From NCBI GenBank assembly GCA_023406965.1, contig JAEXTI010000443.1, positions 1-5,280 on the forward strand: a stretch of DNA of 5,280 nucleotides, in the 5' to 3' direction. Shown in pieces: positions 1 to 4,923 of the stretch (position 1 is the stretch's first letter; every line of letters begins with the position of its first letter). Origin of the DNA: Chloroflexota bacterium. GTDB lineage: Bacteria > Chloroflexota > Anaerolineae > Anaerolineales > Anaerolineaceae. Under the pieces are notes generated by a model. That model saw nothing but the letters and a program-made list of their open reading frames with translations, had not been told where the DNA came from and searched no databases. The position numbers were made by a program, and so were the translations under genes.

Positions 1-337
1 TGGTACCCTGTGCCCCCACCGCAGCCAGGATGGCCTGAAAGCCCATCTCGCGCAAGTCGAACAGACTCAGATCACCATGCTCGCCGACCAGGATATTACC
101 GATATAGCTGACCCCGGGCATATCCAGCACCTGGCGGAACTGCGCGCGCAGGCCTTCTTTCATCTTGAGTTTGCTGGGGTAGATCCCGTATTCAGCCAAC
201 CCGCCCGGCTTGATGTCACGGTTAAACAAGAAAACCCGGTTACCATGCTCGGCCAGTTCGCGTGCGGCGAACAAACCGGCTGGGCCGGCTCCGATAACTG
301 CGACAAGGTGTGGATTGGATGGTTGATCGTGGCTCAT
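1..337 (-). CDS. FAD-dependent NAD(P) oxidoreductase, N-terminal fragment (runs off left edge)
   Basis: Only the first 112 residues lie in the window; the gene continues past position 1. After a short polar leader there is a dinucleotide-binding beta-alpha-beta motif, VAVIGAGPAG at residues 12-21. It is followed by an acidic/aromatic strand end (VFLFNRD, 35-41), the PGG turn (44-46) and YGIYP (50-54). This order is typical of the FAD-binding N-terminus of the ferredoxin-NADP reductase FprA / adrenodoxin reductase / glutamate synthase small-subunit family, flavoproteins that move electrons between NAD(P)H and a protein partner. VGAQGT near residue 107 resembles the family's second conserved turn, which usually reads ATG. 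The ATG start at 337-335 is supported by a GGAG Shine-Dalgarno (347-344) six bases upstream. It is divergent from the operon at 620. The electron partner and exact subfamily cannot be set without the C-terminal NAD(P) domain. Confidence 0.85.
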   Translation of the reverse strand, partial: MSHDQPSNPHLVAVIGAGPAGLFAARELAEHGNRVFLFNRDIKPGGLAEYGIYPSKLKMKEGLRAQFRQVLDMPGVSYIGNILVGEHGDLSLFDLREMGFQAILAAVGAQGT

Positions 338-359
338 TCGTTACTCCGCCTGGAAATTC

Positions 360-395
360 AAGAGTAAATTACTCATAATCGTTGATTATACTCTT
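360..395. repeat. nested inverted repeats, possible operator
   Basis: AAGAGTA (360-366) is matched by its exact complement TACTCTT (389-395). Inside, TAATC (376-380) pairs with GATTA (384-388). A competing perfect palindrome, GAGTAA-A-TTACTC, sits at 362-374. The cluster lies over and just downstream of the candidate minus-strand -10 box, where a repressor would act, so an operator for a dimeric regulator is a reasonable inference. No regulator family can be named from the motif. Confidence 0.35.
385..390 (-). promoter_or_regulatory. candidate -10 box for the minus-strand oxidoreductase
   Basis: Read on the minus strand, 390-385 is a perfect TATAAT. It would place the transcription start about 40 bases before the oxidoreductase ATG. 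The best upstream match to a -35 box is TTGAAC at 410-405 (four of six), but its 14-base spacing is shorter than the usual 16-18, and no extended -10 TG is present. The assignment is therefore tentative. Confidence 0.4.
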
Positions 396-500
396 TTTGC
401 GACCGTTCAAAGGGTGAAGAGGGTCGGTTCTCTGAGTGTTACCGTGGCAGGCTCCATAGAATAGCGTTGACAAGGTGCTCTGCTTGCAAAGTACCCTTTT

Positions 501-520
501 TTGACAGTCTATGCTATATT
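501..520 (+). promoter_or_regulatory. candidate promoter of the 620-4864 operon
   Basis: TATATT at 515-520 matches TATAAT at five of six positions. It is preceded by TG one base upstream (512-513), giving an extended -10 element (TGnTATATT) that can work without a good -35 box. Transcription would start near 527, leaving a leader of roughly 90 bases. A perfect TTGACA lies at 501-506, only 8 bp before this -10 and so too close to pair with it. Used as a -35, its own -10 would fall at about 523-530, where the match is poor. A second TTGACA lies at 467-472. The region is a promoter candidate, but which hexamers are used is unresolved. Confidence 0.45.
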
Positions 521-619
521 CATGTTAGACAAGTGCTTTTCAGCCTATGGAAAAAAACGCTAGATCGATTATTATACTCGAACCAATCGAATTAACACGC
601 TGAACGAAGGAAAGTTGCT

Positions 620-1255
620 ATGGAATCCGACCAACCTGTGCAAATCGAAGAGCCCGAAGCCCAAACCGCGCCGCAACGGCAATGGCGCTTCCCTAAGTTG
701 AAGTTTGGGCCGCCTTTCTGGACGATTGCCAGCGTGATCTCTCTGGCAGTGAACCTCATCCTGTTGATCATCATCATTGTGCTGGGCACCCAGCTTTTTA
801 CGCTTAAAAACCTGATTCAAGACCAGGTGCTGGGTGGGCTATTTGACAACTTTGTGCTCATGGATCAGGCGCACATTAAAACCACCATCCCGGTGACTAC
901 AAACGTGCCCGCCAAGTTTGACTTGCTGCTCAACACCAACACGATGGTCATTCTGACCGAAGATACGCCCATCAACGACGCCAGGGTCAACTTATACACC
1001 GGCGGGCTGTCCATCACCAATGCCCCCGCCAACATCGTCCTCCCGGCGGGCACCCAACTGCCCATCGCCCTGAATCTGACCGTTCCGGTGGACCAAATGA
1101 TCCCGGTCAACCTGACCGTGGAAGTGGACATTCCGCTGAAGGACACTGAGCTGCACGAACCCTTCGTGGGGCTGCAGGAAGTTGTGCGTCCGTATTACAA
1201 GATGCTCAAAGACCTTCCAGGAAGCTGGTCAGAAATTTTCACGCCCAAGCCATAA
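620..1255 (+). CDS. single-pass membrane protein with an extracytoplasmic beta-rich domain, unknown function
   Basis: I do not recognise a named family for this 211-residue protein. The N-terminal 28 residues are hydrophilic and become basic just before the membrane (R20, R23, K26, K28). One strong transmembrane helix follows at about residues 33-57. The positive-inside rule predicts a cytoplasmic N-terminus and an outside C-terminal part. Residues 85-175 are rich in alternating hydrophobic/Thr/Asn strands with repeated IPV/VP/LP turns (IPVTTNVP at 90, LPAGTQLPIALNL at 141, MIPVNLTVEVDIPL at 160), which suggests a beta-sandwich. There are no cysteines. The ATG at 620 has a good Shine-Dalgarno, AAGGA at 607-611, eight bases upstream. 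It is the first gene of the operon and ends 14 bp before the M16 peptidase. A partner or anchor role for the peptidase is only a guess from position. Confidence 0.8.
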   Translation: MESDQPVQIEEPEAQTAPQRQWRFPKLKFGPPFWTIASVISLAVNLILLIIIIVLGTQLFTLKNLIQDQVLGGLFDNFVLMDQAHIKTTIPVTTNVPAKFDLLLNTNTMVILTEDTPINDARVNLYTGGLSITNAPANIVLPAGTQLPIALNLTVPVDQMIPVNLTVEVDIPLKDTELHEPFVGLQEVVRPYYKMLKDLPGSWSEIFTPKP

Positions 1256-1269
1256 ACCCAACCAAAACC

Positions 1270-2562
1270 ATGAATTCAGCCACGCTGTACGCCCAATTGC
1301 CAAACGGCCTCACCGTTCACCTCAAAGAAATTCATACCGCGCCGCTGATCAGCCATTGGGTGTGGTATCGGGTGGGCTCGCGCGACGAGCAACCCGGCCG
1401 GACCGGCCTGTCTCACTGGGTGGAGCACATGCAGTTCAAGGGCACGCCCCTGTTCCCGCCCACCGTGCTGGACAAGGCCATCGCGCGGGAAGGCGGCACA
1501 TGGAATGCCTTTACCTACCTGGATTGGACGGCGTATTTTGAAACCCTGCCGGCCGACAAAATCGACCTGGCGCTGCGCCTGGAAGCCGACCGGATGGTGA
1601 ACAGCGAATTCAAAAGCGAGGATGTTGAATCGGAGCGCACGGTGATCCTTTCGGAACGAGAAGGCAGCGAAAACGAACCTCTCTTCCGCCTGGGCGAGGC
1701 TGTGCAAACCGCCGCCTTCCAGGTTCACCCTTACCGCCACGAAATCATCGGCGAAAAAGATGACCTGCACAACATCCAGCGAGATGACCTCTACGGGCAT
1801 TACCGCCGCTATTACACCCCCAACAACGCCGTGGTCACCGCCGCGGGAGACTTTAACGCTCAGGAGATGCTGGCCCGCATCACCGAATTGTATGGAAGCA
1901 TCCCCGCCACCCCGCTGCCTGAACGGAGCATCCCTGCCGAGCCACCCACGACGGCGGCAACACAACTCGAGGTGAGTGGCCCCGGCGAAACGTCTTACAT
2001 CCAAATTGCCTGCCAGGCGCCCGCTGCCAGTGCCCGCGATTTCTTCGCCTTCACCGTACTGGACAGCCTGCTGACCGGCCCGGCCGGATTGAATATGTTT
2101 GGCGGCGGCGGCGTATCCAACAAGACCAGCCGCCTATACCGGGCGCTGGTAGAGAGCGAACTGGCTGCCGGGCTGAGCGGCGGTTTACAGGCCACGGTGG
2201 ACCCTTTCCTGTATGACACGACCATCACCGTGCGCAACGGGCAGTCCCCCGAGCAAATTTTGTCGGTCTACCACGATGAGTTGCACCGCCTGCAGGACAA
2301 CCCCGCCCCGGCGGATGAAATCCAGCGCGCCATCAAGCAAGCCCGGGCGCTGTTCGCCTATGGCAGCGAAAACATTACCAACCAGGCCTTCTGGCTGGGC
2401 TACGCCGAGATGTTCGACCGTTATGCCTGGTTTACCGGCTACATTGAGCACCTGGCGTCTGTCACTCCCCAGGATGTGCAGCGCGTGGCCCAAATCTACC
2501 TGGCCGAATCGCGGCTTGTCACAGGCGTCTACGTTCCCGACGGCAGCCCGGAGGTTGAATGA
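1270..2562 (+). CDS. M16 family zinc metallopeptidase, catalytic subunit
   Basis: This 430-residue protein has the usual length and two-domain layout of M16B peptidases: N-terminal domain at about 10-165 and C-terminal M16_C domain at about 170-350. The inverted zinc motif HxxEH is intact as HWVEH (H49, E52, H53) in a typical GLSHWVEHMQFKGT context. The distal ligand is E129 in ERTVILSE, about 76 residues on. The enzyme is expected to cleave peptides or small unfolded proteins in a closed chamber. The C-terminal Arg/Tyr substrate-binding pair of M16 enzymes is absent: the aligned positions are V294 and G301. A partner subunit must supply it, and the next gene does. A glycine-rich stretch, FGGGGVSNKTSRLY, occupies 277-290. 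No signal peptide is seen, so it is probably cytoplasmic. The ATG at 1270 fits the family's N-terminus, but no Shine-Dalgarno precedes it. The stop overlaps the next start by ATGA. Confidence 0.93.
   Translation: MNSATLYAQLPNGLTVHLKEIHTAPLISHWVWYRVGSRDEQPGRTGLSHWVEHMQFKGTPLFPPTVLDKAIAREGGTWNAFTYLDWTAYFETLPADKIDLALRLEADRMVNSEFKSEDVESERTVILSEREGSENEPLFRLGEAVQTAAFQVHPYRHEIIGEKDDLHNIQRDDLYGHYRRYYTPNNAVVTAAGDFNAQEMLARITELYGSIPATPLPERSIPAEPPTTAATQLEVSGPGETSYIQIACQAPAASARDFFAFTVLDSLLTGPAGLNMFGGGGVSNKTSRLYRALVESELAAGLSGGLQATVDPFLYDTTITVRNGQSPEQILSVYHDELHRLQDNPAPADEIQRAIKQARALFAYGSENITNQAFWLGYAEMFDRYAWFTGYIEHLASVTPQDVQRVAQIYLAESRLVTGVYVPDGSPEVE
2550..2561 (+). promoter_or_regulatory. Shine-Dalgarno and ATGA coupling site between the two M16 genes
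   Basis: GGAGG at 2550-2554, inside the last codons of the catalytic subunit, stands four bases before the ATG at 2559. The ATG shares bases with the TGA stop at 2560-2562. This arrangement fixes the start of the second subunit and predicts translational coupling, which would keep two partners of a heterodimer near equal amounts. Confidence 0.7.
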
Positions 2563-3845
2563 GCGCCCTACCCCTGGCCTCCCTGCGTTCTCTCCCCGGC
2601 CCAGAAAACATCCAGCGGGTGACGTTGGAAAACGGCATCACCCTGCTCACCCGCAGCAACTTTGAGAGCCCATCGGTGGTGCTCAGCGGCTACCTGCCCG
2701 CCGGCAGCCTGTACGACCCGCTGGAAAAACTGGGGCTGGCCCACTTCACGGCCCTGGCGCTGATGCGCGGAACGCAGCGCTACACCTTCCAGCAAATGTT
2801 CGACACCCTCGAATCTTCCGGGGCCAGCCTGGGCTTCGGGGCCAGCGTGCATAACACCAGTTTTGGGGCCCGCGCCCTGGCCGAAGACCTGCCCATGCTG
2901 GCAGAATTGCTCAGCGAGGCGCTGCGCTATCCGGTCTTCCCGCCAGAGCAGGTTGAACGGCTGCGCGGGCAAATCCTCACCGGGCTGGCTATCCGTAACC
3001 AGGATACCAGCGACCGCTGCGAGATGGCCTTTGAAGAAACCATCTTCCCCGATCACCCCTACGGTCGCCCCAGCGACGGCCACCCCGAAACCATCCGCGG
3101 CATCACCCGCGACAACCTGGCCGAATTCCACCGGCGCACTTTTGGCCCGCGGGGGTGTACCATCGTGATCGTTGGGGCCGTGGAACCTGACCAGGCGGTC
3201 GAGTGTGTGCGGCGAGCGCTGGGTGACTGGCGCAACCCTGACCAAGCGCCTGCCCCGCTCTTGCCGCCGGTGCGGCCAATGTTCGGCCTCCTCCGACAAG
3301 AAATTCCCCTACCCGGCAAAGTGCAAACCGACCTGATCATGGGTTGCCTGGGGCCAAAACGCAGCTCTCCCGATTACCTGGCGGCTTCGCTGGGCAACAA
3401 CATTCTGGGACAGTTTGGGATGATGGGCAGGATTGGCGACGTGGTGCGCGAGCGGGCAGGACTGGCTTACTATGCCAGCGCTGGGCTGAATGCCTGGATC
3501 GAAGCGGGTAGTTGGGATATTACCGCGGGGGTCAATCCCAACAACCTTCAGCGTGCTATTGACCTCATCTTTCAGGAAGTGCGCCGCTTCATCACCGAGC
3601 CAGTTAGCTCCGAAGAACTGCGCGACAGTCAATCCAATTACATCGGGCGGCTGCCGCTCTCGCTGGAGTCGAATGCAGGCGTGGCCCATGCTTTGCTAAA
3701 CCTGGAACGCTTCCAACTGGGCCTGGATTATTACCAGCGTTATCCCGAATTGGTCATGGCTGTGACGCCGGAGCAAATTTTGGAAACAGCCCGCCGCTAC
3801 CTGACACCCGACCATTTTGCGGTGGTCAGCGCGGGGCCGGAGTGA
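2559..3845 (+). CDS. M16 family peptidase-like protein, non-catalytic partner subunit
   Basis: This 428-residue protein has the M16 fold and length, with an N-terminal domain at about 20-165 and M16_C at about 183-360. Its zinc site is lost: where HxxEH is expected, the sequence reads HFTAL (H62 to L66) within LGLAHFTALALMRGT, lacking both the catalytic Glu and the second His. It keeps the M16 Arg/Tyr pair, R297 and Y304 in VRERAGLAYY, with the seven-residue separation seen in insulin-degrading enzyme (R824/Y831). That pair holds the substrate backbone in two-subunit M16B enzymes. Together with the upstream gene this gives one complete active site split over two chains, as in mitochondrial processing peptidase and known bacterial M16B heterodimers. 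No signal peptide is visible. It starts at an ATGA overlap with the catalytic gene and ends 7 bp before acpS. Inactivity on its own is inferred from the missing ligands. Confidence 0.92.
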   Translation: MSALPLASLRSLPGPENIQRVTLENGITLLTRSNFESPSVVLSGYLPAGSLYDPLEKLGLAHFTALALMRGTQRYTFQQMFDTLESSGASLGFGASVHNTSFGARALAEDLPMLAELLSEALRYPVFPPEQVERLRGQILTGLAIRNQDTSDRCEMAFEETIFPDHPYGRPSDGHPETIRGITRDNLAEFHRRTFGPRGCTIVIVGAVEPDQAVECVRRALGDWRNPDQAPAPLLPPVRPMFGLLRQEIPLPGKVQTDLIMGCLGPKRSSPDYLAASLGNNILGQFGMMGRIGDVVRERAGLAYYASAGLNAWIEAGSWDITAGVNPNNLQRAIDLIFQEVRRFITEPVSSEELRDSQSNYIGRLPLSLESNAGVAHALLNLERFQLGLDYYQRYPELVMAVTPEQILETARRYLTPDHFAVVSAGPE

Positions 3846-3852
3846 GGCAAAG

Positions 3853-4233
3853 ATGATCTTGCGCACGGGTGTAGACATTGTTGAAATCGAGCGTCTGGAA
3901 CAGATCAATCCGGCCATCCGGGCGCGTTTCATTCAACGAGTCTTCACCGAAGCCGAGCAAGCCCTGACCCGCGGCTCGTATGCCAGCCTGTCGGGGCGTT
4001 TTGCCGCCAAAGAGGCCGTCTCCAAGGCGTTGGGCACGGGCATCGGCGCGGTCAACTGGCGGGATATCGAGATTCTGCGCGGACCGGCCGGAGAACCGCT
4101 GCTGCGCCTGCACCGCAAAGCCCAAGAAGTAGCCGAAGCCCTGGGGCTGCAAACCTGGTCGGTCAGCATCAGCCACGGGAAAACCCACGCGGTAGCCCTG
4201 GCAGTGGCCATTGGCCAGACAATGGAAGCCTGA
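3853..4233 (+). CDS. acpS: holo-[acyl-carrier-protein] synthase
   Basis: AcpS transfers 4'-phosphopantetheine from coenzyme A to the conserved serine of apo-acyl carrier protein, making the carrier competent for fatty-acid synthesis. The 126 residues match the normal length of this cytoplasmic, usually trimeric enzyme. Recognised landmarks are GVDIVEIER at 6-14 with the metal ligand D8, the RVFTEAE segment at 29-35, RFAAKEAVSKALGTG at 49-63 with the second metal ligand E54, and SVSISHGKTHAVALA at 103-117. The start at 3853 gives the family's usual beginning (MILRTGVDIV) and has GAGG at 3844-3847 five bases upstream. An in-frame ATG at 3817 would add 12 residues and overlap the M16 gene, so it is not favoured. 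The gene lies 7 bp after the M16 partner and 1 bp before the phosphoesterase. All key residues are present. Confidence 0.95.
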   Translation: MILRTGVDIVEIERLEQINPAIRARFIQRVFTEAEQALTRGSYASLSGRFAAKEAVSKALGTGIGAVNWRDIEILRGPAGEPLLRLHRKAQEVAEALGLQTWSVSISHGKTHAVALAVAIGQTMEA

Positions 4234-4234
4234 C

Positions 4235-4864
4235 ATGAAAATTCTGGCGATCAGCGATCAGGAAGTCCCGGCGCTGTACAGCCCACTGATTCTGGAGCGC
4301 TTCCGGGAGATCGACCTGGTGGTGAGTTGCGGCGATCTGTCCTATTCTTACCTGGACTACATCCACTCGATGCTCAACTGCCGCTTATGCTACGTGCGCG
4401 GAAATCACTGCCGGGATGAGCAAAGCGAAACCGGCTCGATCAGCGGTCCCGCCGGTGGAATCGATTTGCACCGGCAGATGTATCGCGAGCCGGAAAGCGG
4501 CCTGCTGCTGGCAGGCGTGCAGGGCAGCTTGAGTTATAACAGAGGCCGCAACCAGTATACGCAAGGCACCTTGTGGTGGATGGTTTGGGGCATGGTACCG
4601 GCGCTGCTGGTGAACAAGATTCGTTTCGGCCGGTTTTTGGATGTATTCGTTTCGCATGCGCCGCCCTGGAAAATCCACGATAAAGACGACCTGCCCCACC
4701 GGGGCAGTAAAGCCTACCGATGGCTGATCAAGACGTTTCACCCTGCATATCATCTGCACGGGCACATCCACGTCTACCGCCAGGACGAAGTGACCGAGAC
4801 ACAGGTAGGATCGACCCGCGTGGTCAATGCCTATGGGTTTCGGTTAATTGATTTCCAGCGCTAA
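4235..4864 (+). CDS. calcineurin-like metallophosphoesterase with variant DxE first motif
   Basis: This 209-residue protein carries the ordered metal-binding motifs of the calcineurin-like phosphoesterase superfamily: SDQE at 7-10, CGD at 32-34, RGNH at 55-58, SHAPP at 140-144 and HGHIH at 175-179. The superfamily hydrolyses phosphomono- or diesters at a two-metal centre. The substrate here cannot be deduced. The first motif, normally DxH, reads D8-Q9-E10, so a glutamate replaces the usual histidine ligand. Between the third and fourth motifs a hydrophobic stretch (residues 112-127, LWWMVWGMVPALLVNK region) may touch the membrane or a lipid, but it is too short and isolated to call a transmembrane helix. 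The start at 4235 gives the canonical MKILAISD opening; an in-frame ATG at 4211 would overlap acpS. A weak GGAAG lies at 4224-4228, and coupling to acpS, which ends one base earlier, is likely. It is the last gene before the hairpin. Confidence 0.88.
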   Translation: MKILAISDQEVPALYSPLILERFREIDLVVSCGDLSYSYLDYIHSMLNCRLCYVRGNHCRDEQSETGSISGPAGGIDLHRQMYREPESGLLLAGVQGSLSYNRGRNQYTQGTLWWMVWGMVPALLVNKIRFGRFLDVFVSHAPPWKIHDKDDLPHRGSKAYRWLIKTFHPAYHLHGHIHVYRQDEVTETQVGSTRVVNAYGFRLIDFQR

Positions 4865-4922
4865 CCCTCACCCATCCCTTTCCTAAATTCGGCAGAGAAT
4901 TTGGGGAAGGGATGGGTAGGGG
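4865..4922 (+). terminator. long hairpin between convergent genes, probable terminator or repeat palindrome
   Basis: The arms 4870-4890 and 4897-4917 pair over 21 positions around a six-base loop (GGCAGA). On the plus-strand RNA 19 pairs are Watson-Crick and two are G-U wobbles. After one C/A mismatch the stem continues with four more pairs to 4865 and 4922. The element starts right after the phosphoesterase stop and ends one base before the stop of the minus-strand gene, filling the whole gap. No T-run follows on either strand, so it is not a textbook intrinsic terminator. It could protect 3' ends, stop transcription with a factor, or be a copy of a dispersed intergenic palindrome of the CCCTCACCC type. 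Confidence 0.7.
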
Positions 4923-4923
4923 G

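Larger units (their letters stand above)
338..619. promoter_or_regulatory. divergent intergenic regulatory region
   Basis: These 282 bases separate the left-edge oxidoreductase from the plus-strand operon. They are visibly richer in A and T than the flanking genes and contain no convincing coding frame. They hold a consensus -10 box for the minus strand, an extended -10 box and two TTGACA hexamers on the plus strand, short inverted repeats at 360-395 and several TACTC/GAGTA pentamers. Those elements are listed separately. Nothing clear is seen at 396-466. Confidence 0.7.

Noticed and set aside
77..367. Plus-strand open frame of 96 codons at the left end
   Set aside because: The opposite strand encodes a clear GxGxxG flavoprotein N-terminus with its own Shine-Dalgarno over the same bases.
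536..554. TTTTC/GAAAA inverted repeat in the operon leader
   Set aside because: Five weak A-T-rich pairs around an eight-base loop; too weak to call a terminator or riboswitch, and the leader shows no known riboswitch core.
1276..2004. Long minus-strand open frame of 242 codons antisense to the first M16 gene
   Set aside because: It lies wholly inside a well-supported gene, its translation shows no recognisable motif, and long antisense frames are expected in GC-rich coding DNA.
2568..3299. Long minus-strand open frame of 243 codons antisense to the second M16 gene
   Set aside because: Same reasons: it mirrors codon bias of the real gene, and its product is low-complexity and rich in Gly, Gln and Arg without motifs.
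3817..3852. Upstream in-frame ATG as the start of acpS
   Set aside because: It would add 12 unusual residues before the canonical MILRTGVDIV and overlap the M16 gene by 29 bases; the ATG at 3853 has a better-placed GAGG.
4211..4234. Upstream in-frame ATG as the start of the phosphoesterase
   Set aside because: It would overlap acpS and add eight residues before the typical MKILAISD opening.
3826..4236. Minus-strand open frame of 136 codons antisense to acpS
   Set aside because: acpS has all family motifs on the plus strand; the antisense product is not protein-like.
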